From: an uncultured Acetatifactor sp.
GTDB taxonomy: Bacteria > Bacillota > Clostridia > Lachnospirales > Lachnospiraceae
Assembly: GCA_934402375.1 (NCBI GenBank)
Contig: CAKRUB010000002.1
Location: 62,001 to 126,000, forward strand
Length of the DNA: 64,000 nt
Direction of reading: 5' to 3'
Shown: piece by piece, positions 49,962 through 58,649 of the stretch
Position numbering within the stretch: the first letter of the stretch is position 1
Layout: the number at the start of each line of letters is the position of its first letter
Translations under genes and position numbers: made by a program
The notes under the pieces: generated by a model
Databases searched by the model: none
What the model was told of the DNA's origin: nothing
Seen by the model: only the letters and a program-made list of their open reading frames with translations

Positions 49962-51347
49962 TTAGTCCACAAATTTAGCATTGGGATAGATCTTTTCCAT
50001 TCTGTCATCATTATAATGCCGGTCGAGGAAATCATTCAAGGCTGATAAGCCGTCTTCGGAGTCTGTCGTTTCACCGGAAGCCTCTTCGCCGGAGCTTTCC
50101 GTCCATGCGGATACCGTTTCAGACTGCCTCTCTGTATAGCGGTAGAGCGCGAGAGAGGAGATTGCCATGTCCGCAAGCATGAAGACAATCAGGCAGTTAA
50201 ACACAATCGTTCCGGTTCGCTTCGGTATTTTCTCGATCAGTTTCGATATCCGCGGGTAGATCAGCTTCAGCCAGATCACGGCGGCAATACCCCAGAAGAA
50301 GCAGTACAGCAGATTGATGCGCCCGCCCAGATTGAATGCGAAGCCGCTGTAGTCCCAGAAAATTGTTCCGAAGACCAGCTCTGTAAAAACGCTGCAGATA
50401 TATTCGTAAGCGCCGCCGAGCAGTGTGCCCGCAAGAAAGATATGCCGGTCATTTTTATTCCGGTAGCGGTACAGAAACAGAGTCAGGAAGGAGCAGCCCA
50501 GTCCCCAGACAATGCTGAAGGGACCGTAGATCACGCTGCTGCGGCTCATCAGTCTGCCTGTTGTAATCAGACAGAATATTGTTTCCGTGATGTCGCCCAG
50601 AAATGCGCCGATGAAGAACAGCGAGACCAGCTTGTAAAAGCCGCAGCCCTCCGCAAAGACCGCACGCTCCTTTTTCGCCTTGCGTTCGCGCAGACTGATT
50701 TCAATGCTCTCTCGGCTGATCGAAGGGAAGGACTTCACCATTCGTTTCTGTACAGCTGCCGTCAGCCGGTTTTCCAATAAATGTGAGGTGTGCTGTATGC
50801 CCTCTGAGAGGGAGGACAGCTGCTTCACATTGACCTTCATGCCGCGGACAGCCATTGCCGTTGTCACGAAATCCAAAAGAAGAATGCCGATGGCAATCCA
50901 TAACAGAACCGTGGACAGCGTATGCGGAATCCTGTCAAAAATGCCGCAAAGAAACGGATTGACATACATCATCGTCAGGACGGCAAGCAGTCCCCAGAGC
51001 AGGGAATAGCGCAGGCAGACATAGCCGCCGAGATTGAATTTAATCCTGGAGTAATCCCAAAGCTTTTTATTAAAGATCTTTTCCATCAACATTCCGGTGC
51101 TGTACTCCAGAAGCGTGGCAAGAATCATGCCGCCCAGAAAGAGAAAGAACAGATTTCCGGTCAGCTCAGGAAGAAACAGGCAGAACAGAACGGCGCCGAA
51201 GCCGTATATCGGGCACAGCGGGCTGCTTACAAAGCCTCTGTTGATGAATTTTTTCCGGCGTATGGCAGCATAGCAGACCTCAATGCACCATCCCACGAAG
51301 GAATAGAGCAGAAAAAGCCATGCCATATCTCGAAGTGAGTATATCAT
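49962..51347 (-). CDS. Putative ABC transporter permease, CmpB-type, duplicated
   Basis: A 461-residue integral membrane protein with two copies of a CmpB-like unit (PF06541 type, named from weak similarity to ABC permeases). Repeat 1: FLLYSFVGWCIEVCYAAIRR, RGFVSSPLCPIYGFGAVLF, WDYSRIKFNLGGYVCLRYSL. Repeat 2, after a cytosolic helical linker of about 70 residues: GAFLGDITETIFCLITTG, RSSVIYGPFSIVWGLGCSF, WDYSGFAFNLGGRINLLYCF. A Ser/Glu-rich tail ends the protein. Two-domain versions occur in Lachnospiraceae; their function is unknown. It starts 14 nt after the heparinase stop and its own stop overlaps the PilZ gene. Confidence 0.85.
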   Translation of the reverse strand: MIYSLRDMAWLFLLYSFVGWCIEVCYAAIRRKKFINRGFVSSPLCPIYGFGAVLFCLFLPELTGNLFFLFLGGMILATLLEYSTGMLMEKIFNKKLWDYSRIKFNLGGYVCLRYSLLWGLLAVLTMMYVNPFLCGIFDRIPHTLSTVLLWIAIGILLLDFVTTAMAVRGMKVNVKQLSSLSEGIQHTSHLLENRLTAAVQKRMVKSFPSISRESIEISLRERKAKKERAVFAEGCGFYKLVSLFFIGAFLGDITETIFCLITTGRLMSRSSVIYGPFSIVWGLGCSFLTLFLYRYRNKNDRHIFLAGTLLGGAYEYICSVFTELVFGTIFWDYSGFAFNLGGRINLLYCFFWGIAAVIWLKLIYPRISKLIEKIPKRTGTIVFNCLIVFMLADMAISSLALYRYTERQSETVSAWTESSGEEASGETTDSEDGLSALNDFLDRHYNDDRMEKIYPNAKFVD

Positions 51348-51361
51348 AGGTTTGTATCCTT

Positions 51362-52357
51362 TTATCTGATGTCAAATGTAAAGGTTTCGTCCGTCATTGC
51401 CAGACGGATGCGGTAGAGGTCACTCTTCCATGCGGTCTGCAGGCGTGCGTCGGTGATGGGAAGTGTCTCCACTGTCAAAAGCGAGGCACCTGAAAATTCC
51501 ATGCTGCATTCGGGAAGCTTAATGCTGTTTTCCTCGATTTTGGGCTTTTCACTGACAATAAAATTCAGAATGACATCCCGGAAATCGGTTCTGTCTGTCA
51601 GCAATACCCGTCCGGCGATCTTGTCCAGCAGGACAGTCCGGCAATAGTACGAGCCGCCGTCTGACGGAGGATAGGCATGTGCAAGATCCATGGAAACAGA
51701 AGCGCTTCCGGCTCCGAAGGAGGTCTCCACGTCGACTGCCCTGTACTCTGCTCCGGCACATTCATCCTGCCCATCGAGTGTGGGGAGGTTGTGGTAGCCG
51801 GACTGCATCGTCCAGATTTCGTATCGCTGCGCGGAGAAGGTTTTTCCAGTATAACTCTCCACGCCGATGTCCGCAAGCACAGGCTTCCCATTCTTATAGA
51901 GCGTCAGGCTTCCCGTGTCGTTGTGATTGTGGTTGTCGTCATTGTCCCCTGCCTTGACGGCGAGGGCGAACAGCGGGCTTCTTGCAATGAAGAGACCGAT
52001 GCTCGGATAATAGATGTCTCCGGCAGACAGCGGCGCGGAGGTGTCGTAGGACATGACCTCGCGGTAATAAAAGGCATTCTGCAGCCGGTAGTAAAGGCTT
52101 AACTGATAAATTTCTTCATCATATATTTCGTCCTGCGCCGTCTGGAAATCCTTCGCGGCGAACAGCATCAGCGAGGGCTGTGCGGTGTGCTTCCCGAAGA
52201 GATAATCGCGGACACCCGCCCTTCCCGGAACGGGGGAGCAGTCGGCAAAATTAAAGTAGTATGCCCCGTCAACATGCATATTTTCAATGTAGGAGGCGAC
52301 ATTTTTCATCTTCTGCCACTCGTAGAGATGGCGGAACGCCCCACCTGTCACGCCCAT
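51362..52357 (-). CDS. Heparinase II/III-like protein, N-terminally truncated
   Basis: A 331-residue protein matching only the second half of heparinase II/III polysaccharide lyases: the end of the alpha-toroid (YEWQKMKNVASYIENMHVDG) and the beta-sandwich with the metal and catalytic His region (DNDDNHNHNDTGSLTLYKNG; YHNLPTLDGQDECAGAEYRA). Full proteins have about 600 residues, so the N-terminal catalytic toroid is lost. Yet the ATG at 52357 has an excellent AAAGGAG, so an in-frame deletion between the original start and the middle of the gene is likely. With the divergent GH88 gene it points to former glycosaminoglycan breakdown. Probably inactive as a lyase. Confidence 0.75.
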   Translation of the reverse strand: MGVTGGAFRHLYEWQKMKNVASYIENMHVDGAYYFNFADCSPVPGRAGVRDYLFGKHTAQPSLMLFAAKDFQTAQDEIYDEEIYQLSLYYRLQNAFYYREVMSYDTSAPLSAGDIYYPSIGLFIARSPLFALAVKAGDNDDNHNHNDTGSLTLYKNGKPVLADIGVESYTGKTFSAQRYEIWTMQSGYHNLPTLDGQDECAGAEYRAVDVETSFGAGSASVSMDLAHAYPPSDGGSYYCRTVLLDKIAGRVLLTDRTDFRDVILNFIVSEKPKIEENSIKLPECSMEFSGASLLTVETLPITDARLQTAWKSDLYRIRLAMTDETFTFDIR

Positions 52358-52388
52358 ACCTGTTCTCCTTTAAGAGATGCTTGCTTAT

Positions 52389-52408
52389 TTATGCTAAGTA
52401 TAGCATAA
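52389..52408. promoter_or_regulatory. Operator-like palindrome between heparinase and GH88 genes
   Basis: TTATGCTA-AGTA-TAGCATAA is a perfect 8-bp inverted repeat with a 4-nt spacer, placed between the divergent genes and overlapping possible -10 elements (TATAGC, TAATAT). It probably binds a dimeric regulator that controls both genes. Confidence 0.5.
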
Positions 52409-52458
52409 TATAGAGAAAAAGAAACAGAAAATGAGTGCAGAAAAAGGAGAAAAGTTTT

Positions 52459-53628
52459 ATGGAAAAGAAATTCGAGGCTTACCCGGAGATTTCGTCGGAG
52501 GAGATCAGGAGTGCACTGGATTTTGCGTGCAGGCAGATTCTTCATGTGCTGCCGGAATTTACGGACAAATTCCAGCAGGCGTACAGCGAGAACGGCTTTT
52601 ATCCGCCGGTGGAGAACAGGGACTGGACGACCGGCTTCTGGACGGGTGAGATCTGGCTGGCATACGAGTTCTGCGGAGATGAGAGACTAAAGAAAGCGGG
52701 AGAGATTCAGGTTCACGACTTCCTTGAGAGAATCGACAAGAAGATTTCCGTGGATCATCACGACATGGGCTTCCTGTACTCGCCCTCCTGTGTGGCGGCG
52801 TACAAGCTGATCGGAAGTAAGGAAGGCAGGGAAGCGGCAATCAAGGCAGCCGACCAGCTGATTACCCGGTATCATGCAAAGGGAGAATTTATTCAGGCAT
52901 GGGGCGCGATGGACGAGCCCGGAAATTACCGCCTGATCATCGACTGCCTGCTGAACCTTCCACTGCTGTACTGGGCATCTGAGGAGACCGGGGACAACAA
53001 GTACAGGGACATTGCAGAGAAGCATATACATACGGCTGTGGCAAACGTCATCCGGGAGGACTATTCCACCTGGCATACCTTCTTCTTCAACATGGAGACC
53101 GGGGCGCCGGATCACGGTGCGACCTGTCAGGGCTACCGCGACGGCTCCGCGTGGGCAAGAGGACAGGCATGGGGCGTCTACGGACTGGCGCTCGCCTACA
53201 AATATACAGGGCGCAAGGAATACATTGAGCTGTTCCGCAAGGTCACGGAGTATTTTCTGGAGCATCTGCCCAAGGATCTTGTTCCCTATTGGGATCTGGA
53301 ATTTACGGACGGGGACGACCAGCCGAGAGATTCCTCTTCCGCATCCATCGCGGCGTGCGGTATGCTGGAGATGAGCAAGTATCTGGAGACTGAGGAGGCG
53401 GAGTATTACAAGGGACTTGCAGCGAAGCTCATGAAGTCGGTCTATGACAATTATGCGGTTAAGGACTTCGAGACCTCAAACGGGCTGGTTCTTCACAGCA
53501 CATACTCTAACCATTCGCCCTACAATACCTGTGACCACAAGGGCGTGGACGAGTGCAACGCGTGGGGTGACTACTTCTACATGGAGGCGCTCACACGGAT
53601 GCACAAAAAATGGGAACTGTACTGGTAA
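52459..53628 (+). CDS. Unsaturated glucuronyl hydrolase (GH88)
   Basis: A 389-residue (alpha/alpha)6-barrel enzyme that removes 4,5-unsaturated uronic acid from the oligosaccharides released by polysaccharide lyases (heparin, chondroitin or hyaluronan). Family features: DWTTGFWTGEIWLAYE, SVDHHDMGFLYSPSC (catalytic Asp), GATCQGYRDGSAWARGQAWG (second Asp and active-site Trp), and RDSSSASIAACGMLEMS. There is no signal peptide, so it works in the cytosol on imported disaccharides. AAAGGAG lies 8 nt before the ATG at 52459. Divergent from the truncated heparinase and sharing a palindrome with it. Confidence 0.93.
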   Translation: MEKKFEAYPEISSEEIRSALDFACRQILHVLPEFTDKFQQAYSENGFYPPVENRDWTTGFWTGEIWLAYEFCGDERLKKAGEIQVHDFLERIDKKISVDHHDMGFLYSPSCVAAYKLIGSKEGREAAIKAADQLITRYHAKGEFIQAWGAMDEPGNYRLIIDCLLNLPLLYWASEETGDNKYRDIAEKHIHTAVANVIREDYSTWHTFFFNMETGAPDHGATCQGYRDGSAWARGQAWGVYGLALAYKYTGRKEYIELFRKVTEYFLEHLPKDLVPYWDLEFTDGDDQPRDSSSASIAACGMLEMSKYLETEEAEYYKGLAAKLMKSVYDNYAVKDFETSNGLVLHSTYSNHSPYNTCDHKGVDECNAWGDYFYMEALTRMHKKWELYW

Positions 53629-53661
53629 ACAGCTTAATGCAATTTTAATATATATAGTGCA

Positions 53662-53690
53662 TGTCAAGGCAAAAAGTGCTATGATATAAG
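53662..53690 (+). promoter_or_regulatory. Possible promoter of the chemotaxis receptor gene
   Basis: TGTCAA, a 17-nt spacer and TATAAG precede the gene by about 50 nt. The -35 box is poor, so an activator or a motility sigma factor could be involved. Confidence 0.35.
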
Positions 53691-53740
53691 AACGACCAGT
53701 TTTACAAACAAAACTATACTTTACTAAGGAGAGAAAGATT

Positions 53741-55459
53741 ATGCAAAGTGAAGGGAAGAGAAAGTTTAACATCAAGATGAGACTGCTTCTGATGATTTCA
53801 CTGCCGGCATTTATTATCTCGATGGCACTGATGTTCTATGCATGGTACAGCCTGTCGAGCGGCCTGAAAAATGAGGCTGTCGAGGCGGTAAGCCTTCTGG
53901 CAAATTCCGTCAAGGCTTCATATGATAATATGAAGGGTGAGTTCAGACTTGATGAAAACAACAACCTCTGGAAGGGCGATGAGAATCTCACCGAGAAGAT
54001 GGAAAATATCGATGTCTATACGGACGGCATGGATGCAGAAGTGACGATCTGCTACGGTAAGGCGAGAATGCTGACCTCCCTGAAGGATGCTTCCACCGGA
54101 GAGCGTATTATCGGAACCGACATTGATGATAACGTATGGGCGACCCTGCAGGCAGGTGAAGTCTACACGACGAAGGATATTGTAATCAACGGAAGACCCT
54201 ATATGGCAAGCTATGTGCCGATGTACGATCAGTCGGGCAAGGTAATCGGTGCGGCATTCGCCGGTCAGCCGCTGACAGCGATTGAGGCGTCTATTAATGT
54301 AAAGGTTCGCGGCTTTGTCGCAATGGCAATAGTTTTGCTGATCGTGTCGGTTCTTCTCAGCCTGATTTCTGCGACGAGTCTGGCGAAGTCCATTGTTCTG
54401 GCGGAGAGCTCCATTCAGGAGATGTCCACCGGAAACCTGAATATACAGGTAGACAAGAAGATTCTCCACCGCACGGACGAGATCGGCGATATGGCGAGAG
54501 CGGTAGACGGTCTGCTCCAGAGAATGACTGCGATTATGAGCAAGCTGAAAGCATCTGCGGATCATCTCTATGAGGAGGGCAACAGCCTTGACGAGATGGC
54601 GAAACAGTGCAGCAATACCACGGATGATGTAAGCCGTGCTGTCGAGGAGATCTCCAAGGGCGCTGTATCCCAGGCGGAGGAGATTCAGAATGCTTCCGGA
54701 CAGATTGCCCAGATGGGTACTGTGATAGAAGATATTGTGACCAATGTAAATAACCTGACTGAGGCGTCTGACGCGATGGGCAAGGCGGGGGATGAATCCA
54801 CCGAGACCATGAGGAACCTGAGCGCTTCCAACGACAAGACCTCGGAGGCAATCGGAATGATCGGCGAGCAGATTCGTCTGACAGATGAATCCATTAAGAA
54901 GATCAGCGTTGCGACAGAGCTGATTACCTCCATTGCGTCCCAGACAAATCTGCTGTCACTGAACGCTTCCATCGAGTCTGCGAGAGCGGGTGAAGCGGGA
55001 AGAGGCTTCGCAGTGGTTGCTACTGAGATCCAGAAGCTGGCGGTACAGTCGAATGATGCGGCGGTAGAAATTCAGCAGATTATCGGTAAGCTGATCAGCG
55101 AGTCCCAGAAGACAATGGATGAGATGAAGCAGGCTGACGTCCTGATGAAGGAACAGCAGGAGAAGCTGAACGACACGAAGATGAAGTTCGGCGAGGTAAG
55201 CACCGGAATCGACGTATCCAAGGACGGAACCGAGAAGATTCGTGTCTGCGCGGATTCCTGCAACAGTGCGCGTACAAAAGTTATCGATGTGATTTCAAAC
55301 CTGTCCGCAATTTCTGAGGAAAATGCGGCATCGGCAGAGGAGACAACAGCTTCCATGGAGGAGCTGAATGCTACGATCAATATGCTTGCAAACGAGGCAA
55401 CAAAGCTGAAGGAAATTTCGTCCGATCTGAATGAGGACATGAAGTTCTTCAGAGTATAA
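53741..55459 (+). CDS. Methyl-accepting chemotaxis protein
   Basis: A 572-residue transmembrane receptor. Helix 1 at about 13-33 ([20 protein letters not shown]), an extracellular single-Cache-type sensor at 36-185 (around [20 protein letters not shown]), helix 2 at about 190-213 ([20 protein letters not shown]), HAMP at 214-270, then a long cytosolic signalling coiled coil. The hairpin tip is clear: [20 protein letters not shown] followed by [21 protein letters not shown] precedes the ATG. No CheR pentapeptide is seen at the C-terminus. It implies a motile cell; no other chemotaxis gene is in the window. Confidence 0.95.
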   Translation: MQSEGKRKFNIKMRLLLMISLPAFIISMALMFYAWYSLSSGLKNEAVEAVSLLANSVKASYDNMKGEFRLDENNNLWKGDENLTEKMENIDVYTDGMDAEVTICYGKARMLTSLKDASTGERIIGTDIDDNVWATLQAGEVYTTKDIVINGRPYMASYVPMYDQSGKVIGAAFAGQPLTAIEASINVKVRGFVAMAIVLLIVSVLLSLISATSLAKSIVLAESSIQEMSTGNLNIQVDKKILHRTDEIGDMARAVDGLLQRMTAIMSKLKASADHLYEEGNSLDEMAKQCSNTTDDVSRAVEEISKGAVSQAEEIQNASGQIAQMGTVIEDIVTNVNNLTEASDAMGKAGDESTETMRNLSASNDKTSEAIGMIGEQIRLTDESIKKISVATELITSIASQTNLLSLNASIESARAGEAGRGFAVVATEIQKLAVQSNDAAVEIQQIIGKLISESQKTMDEMKQADVLMKEQQEKLNDTKMKFGEVSTGIDVSKDGTEKIRVCADSCNSARTKVIDVISNLSAISEENAASAEETTASMEELNATINMLANEATKLKEISSDLNEDMKFFRV

Positions 55460-55519
55460 TCAATTAAGCTGTCGTACCGATTGTGGGAATGCAGGCATCG
55501 GAAAGGCATGGTTATAGAA

Positions 55520-56233
55520 ATGAGAATAGAACGTGTTGACGACAGGACAGTGAAATGCTTTCTGTCAAATGAAGAGCTGGAAGAGTACGATATTGATTAC
55601 AAGGATTTTGTGACCCGGAGTGAAAAGGCGAAGGAAATCGTACAGGAGATTATTGAACAGGCAACCGAGGAGGTGGGCTACAAGCCGCCTAAGTTTGCCT
55701 TTGATCTCCAGATTATGATGGTGCCGGACGAGGGACTCGTTCTCACGTTTTCCGATAAGGATCCGGATGTCAGCGATACCGGACAGTTTCTGGAATGTCT
55801 CAAGGAGATGAAGCGGATTCTCCAGAAGACAAGGGAAGCAACGGAGCAGGCAGCCGCCGGACAAAATAAACCGACAGAGGCACAGCCGGATGAAGGGGAC
55901 GCGAAGACAAAGCAAAAGACGCAGGCGGATCAGCAGCAGAATGCAAAACCGTCTGAGGCAGTATTTGTCTTTTCGAGTCTGCGCAACGTGATGAATTACG
56001 CGGCGGGACTTCCGGGAAACCTGCGCGTGGACAGTACGCTCTACGAGATGGAAGGCTTCTATTTCCTTCACCTTATGAAAGGGCATGCTTCCTATGAGCG
56101 CTATAGCAGAGCATGTATTCAGGCACTGGAGTTTGCTGCGCTGTATACGGCGGAGGAAAACAGAATTATGCAGCTGAAGGAGCAGGCGGCCTGCCTGATT
56201 TCCGAGAAAGCGCTGAAAAAGCTCAGAGGATAA
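55520..56233 (+). CDS. mecA: Adaptor protein MecA
   Basis: A 237-residue ClpC adaptor that delivers substrates to the ClpCP protease. The N-terminal substrate-binding domain (MRIERVDDRTVKCFLSNEEL; YDIDYKDFVTRSEKAKEI; PPKFAFDLQIMMVPDEGLV) is followed by a charged, Gln-rich linker (about 110-150) and the C-terminal ClpC-binding domain (VFVFSSLRNVMNYAAG; YFLHLMKGHASYERYS). The start at 55520 fits the family N-terminus; the ATG at 55508 is possible, and the ribosome binding site is weak for both. It follows the chemotaxis gene by about 60 nt. A terminator follows its stop. Confidence 0.9.
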   Translation: MRIERVDDRTVKCFLSNEELEEYDIDYKDFVTRSEKAKEIVQEIIEQATEEVGYKPPKFAFDLQIMMVPDEGLVLTFSDKDPDVSDTGQFLECLKEMKRILQKTREATEQAAAGQNKPTEAQPDEGDAKTKQKTQADQQQNAKPSEAVFVFSSLRNVMNYAAGLPGNLRVDSTLYEMEGFYFLHLMKGHASYERYSRACIQALEFAALYTAEENRIMQLKEQAACLISEKALKKLRG

Positions 56234-56245
56234 GCTCTGATTTTT

Positions 56246-56283
56246 AAAAGACCTTACCGAAGCAATCGGTAGGGTCTTTTTGT
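56246..56283 (+). terminator. Terminator after mecA
   Basis: AAAAGACCTTACCGA pairs with TCGGTAGGGTCTTTT around a 5-nt loop, followed by TTTT. Strong rho-independent terminator. Confidence 0.9.
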
Positions 56284-56315
56284 AAATAAAGCTTAAAACC
56301 TATACTTTCGTTTAG

Positions 56316-56344
56316 TTGACGGTGCAGTTCAGCTTTAATATAAT
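56316..56344 (+). promoter_or_regulatory. Promoter of the zinc-ribbon/redox gene group
   Basis: TTGACG at 56316, a 17-nt spacer and a perfect TATAAT at 56339. It lies about 50 nt before the zinc-ribbon gene and probably drives the four genes up to 58649. Confidence 0.75.
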
Positions 56345-56394
56345 AGAGCTAATTGAAAACAACGAATGGATTCGTAAGATAAACGGAGGTTATT

Positions 56395-56979
56395 ATGGGA
56401 TTATTTTCATTTTCTAAGAAGAAGGATAACTATTGTATTTTCTGTGGAAACGTTCTGACAGACGGGAAATGCCCTGCATGCGGCCGCGAGGATAAGGCTA
56501 TGGTTCCGCTGTCAGCCTTTGCTTTCGAGCAGGTTCCGACATCCGTGGCAGATGAACTCGGTGTCCAGAAGAAGCAGCTTTTCGGCAATCCGATGTACGA
56601 CATACAGGAAATGATCAGAAGCGGTGGGCTTGCAATCGCGGATGTCCACATTGACGGTGTATACGAGAGGAGATCGGAGCTCGACGAAGACGATCCGGAC
56701 GATTTCTACTACATACAGTTTTCCAGACCGGATCTCACACCCTGCGAGATGGATTGCGAAGTGAGCGAGATGTTTATAGATTCCGTGGAAGAGCTGCTGA
56801 GAAGGGGTGAACACTCAGCAAAGCTGCTCCGTGGTGTCCTGAGGAAGAAGGAATATTACTATGTATTCGTGCCCGAAGGCGATGACCTTGCCGAGATGTT
56901 GAAGGGCGATTTTGCCATAGAATTTACTCTCTACGGAACGCTGTACACGGAGCGTAGGAAAGCGCCCAAGAGGAGATAA
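56395..56979 (+). CDS. Zinc-ribbon hypothetical protein
   Basis: A 194-residue protein with an N-terminal zinc ribbon (YCIFCGNVL, then GKCPACGRED: two C-x-x-C pairs) after a short basic start. The rest is an alpha/beta domain I do not recognise (FGNPMYDIQEMIRSGGLAIA; VLRKKEYYYVFVPEGDDLAE). No membrane helix. ACGGAGG precedes the ATG. It stands 7 nt before the TlpA gene on the same strand and shares its promoter, so a link to the redox cassette is possible. Confidence 0.75.
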   Translation: MGLFSFSKKKDNYCIFCGNVLTDGKCPACGREDKAMVPLSAFAFEQVPTSVADELGVQKKQLFGNPMYDIQEMIRSGGLAIADVHIDGVYERRSELDEDDPDDFYYIQFSRPDLTPCEMDCEVSEMFIDSVEELLRRGEHSAKLLRGVLRKKEYYYVFVPEGDDLAEMLKGDFAIEFTLYGTLYTERRKAPKRR

Positions 56980-56986
56980 GATACCG

Positions 56987-57697
56987 ATGAAAAAGGCGAT
57001 TAAAACAATTCTTATAGTTATTGTGGTGCTTTTTGTGCTGCTGATGCTATGGCCGGAGGACGACGAGGAGTATCAGGATGCGTCCTCACAGACTGCGCAG
57101 ACGGTATCGGATGAGAGTACAGGGAGTGAGGAAACGACGGACAGTGCAGAGCAGTCTGCGTCGGATGAAGGCAGCGCAGAACAGCCGGCAGCTGTAGAGC
57201 CGATACCCCAGCTGGAGACAGACGAGAGCACGGCGGCTGAGTCGGACGATGCCGAAGCGGTCTGGAACGGTGATTCCTCCATGGATTTCTCAGCCCAGAC
57301 AAATCTGGGAGACAGCTTTACGCTCTCTGAGCAGGCGGGAAATGTCGTTCTGATTAACTTCTGGGCGACATGGTGCGGACCCTGCGTCGAGGAGATGCCC
57401 GCATTGCAGGATTTGTATGAGGAATACGGCGATTCGGACAATGTCGAAATCATTCTGATCAATGCCGGGGAGAGTTCCCAGACAGTTCACAGATTCCTTT
57501 CACAGAACGGCTATACCATGCCGTGCATTTATGACACGGACAATGCAGTCAACGATCAGTATGGGGTGATGGGTATTCCTTATACGGTCATCTTTAACAA
57601 GGACGGCACAGTAGCCGAGACCTTTGAAGGCTCTTACGGCTGTGAGAAGCAGTATGAGCTGTATAAGGAGGCGATTGAGGAGGCACTGTCAAAATGA
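56987..57697 (+). CDS. TlpA-like membrane-anchored thioredoxin
   Basis: A 236-residue thiol-disulfide oxidoreductase outside the membrane: N-terminal helix (IKTILIVIVVLFVLLMLW), a long acidic and Ser/Thr linker (about 25-90), then a TlpA/ResA thioredoxin domain with active site NFWATWCGPCVEEMPAL and the cis-Pro region YGVMGIPYTVIFNKDG. It could reduce or isomerise exported proteins. The stop overlaps the ATG of the CXXC peptide gene by 4 bp, and the ferredoxin-type membrane protein follows, a fixed trio in clostridia that probably moves electrons across the membrane to the thioredoxin. Confidence 0.92.
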   Translation: MKKAIKTILIVIVVLFVLLMLWPEDDEEYQDASSQTAQTVSDESTGSEETTDSAEQSASDEGSAEQPAAVEPIPQLETDESTAAESDDAEAVWNGDSSMDFSAQTNLGDSFTLSEQAGNVVLINFWATWCGPCVEEMPALQDLYEEYGDSDNVEIILINAGESSQTVHRFLSQNGYTMPCIYDTDNAVNDQYGVMGIPYTVIFNKDGTVAETFEGSYGCEKQYELYKEAIEEALSK

Positions 57698-57834
57698 GAA
57701 GGCTTCGTGGGGGAACAATCGTTGTTTTAGGTCTGGCTTTCATTTTGATTGTTGTCGGGATTATCTGCGGTGATCCCGTCAGCGTATTAAACAAGGCGAG
57801 ATATATCTGCCTTGAATGTATAGGTATTGGCTGA
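57694..57834 (+). CDS. CD1871A-type CXXC motif peptide
   Basis: A 46-residue membrane peptide, easily overlooked because of its size. Basic start (MRRLRGG), one helix (IVVLGLAFILIVVGIICG), then GDPVSVLNKARYICLECIGIG, whose final C-x-x-C matches the CD1871A family found beside TlpA and NapH-like genes. It overlaps the TlpA stop (ATGA) and its own TGA overlaps the next ATG, so all three are translationally coupled. The cysteine pair at the membrane edge could relay electrons between the neighbours. Confidence 0.85.
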   Translation: MRRLRGGTIVVLGLAFILIVVGIICGDPVSVLNKARYICLECIGIG

Positions 57835-58649
57835 TGAAGAAGAGTTGGAAGGAGCGCCTGGGCGATCATAAGAGGAGATATATTCAGCTGTTGGCGGCGG
57901 TTCTCATGAACGCGCACATAACAGGCTTTTATGATGGGAAAATTTATCAGGGAAAGCTCAAGGCGGTCTGTACGCCGGGGCTGAACTGCTATTCCTGTCC
58001 GGGCGCGTATCTCGCCTGTCCTCTCGGCAGCTTTCAGAGTGCGCTTGTGTCGAACCGGAACAGGGTTCCGTACTATGTGCTGGGCACGCTGCTGCTGTTC
58101 GGGGCGCTCTTCGGGCGGTTTATCTGTGGCTTTTTATGTCCATTTGGGCTGATTCAGGAGCTTCTTTATAAGCTGCCGGTGCCGAAGATAAAAAAGAGCA
58201 GAGTGACGGCGGCTCTGAGCTGGCTGAAATATGTGGTTCTGGCTGTCTTTGTGATTGGTATTCCGCTGCTCTATGCAGTGCCGGGCTTCTGCAAATATAT
58301 CTGTCCGGCAGGTACGCTTGAGGGCGGGATTCCTCTTGTGCTGGCGGGGGAAAAGCTGAGAAAGCTGATCGGGGTGTTGTTCGGATGGAAGCTGTTTCTG
58401 CTGATTGTTATTCTCGTGGCTGTGTGCTTCTGTTACCGGGCATTTTGCCGGTTTTTATGCCCTCTCGGGGCATTCTATTCCTTCTTCGCCGGGCATTCCG
58501 TGAAGCGGGTCGAGGTGGATGAAAAGCTGTGCACGCACTGCGGGAAATGCACAGCGTTATGCCGTATGGATGTCAAAAAGGTCGGAGACAGGGAATGCAT
58601 CTGCTGTCTTGAGTGCAAAAAGCATTGTCCCCATAATGCAATCAAATAA
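57834..58649 (+). CDS. NapH/MauN-type membrane ferredoxin
   Basis: A 271-residue membrane protein with about five helices and four cysteine-containing sites. Two CxxxCP-like loops face the membrane (RFICGFLCPFGLIQELLYK; FCRFLCPLGAFYSFF). The cytosolic C-terminus is a 2[4Fe-4S] ferredoxin: CTHCGKCTALCRMDVKK and CICCLECKKHCP. Relatives (NapH, CcoG/RdxA-like) pass electrons through the membrane. Context with TlpA and the CXXC peptide suggests a route from a cytosolic donor to extracytoplasmic thiols. The ATG at 57834 overlaps the previous stop. Its end overlaps the convergent rluA-type gene by 8 bp. Confidence 0.9.
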   Translation: MKKSWKERLGDHKRRYIQLLAAVLMNAHITGFYDGKIYQGKLKAVCTPGLNCYSCPGAYLACPLGSFQSALVSNRNRVPYYVLGTLLLFGALFGRFICGFLCPFGLIQELLYKLPVPKIKKSRVTAALSWLKYVVLAVFVIGIPLLYAVPGFCKYICPAGTLEGGIPLVLAGEKLRKLIGVLFGWKLFLLIVILVAVCFCYRAFCRFLCPLGAFYSFFAGHSVKRVEVDEKLCTHCGKCTALCRMDVKKVGDRECICCLECKKHCPHNAIK

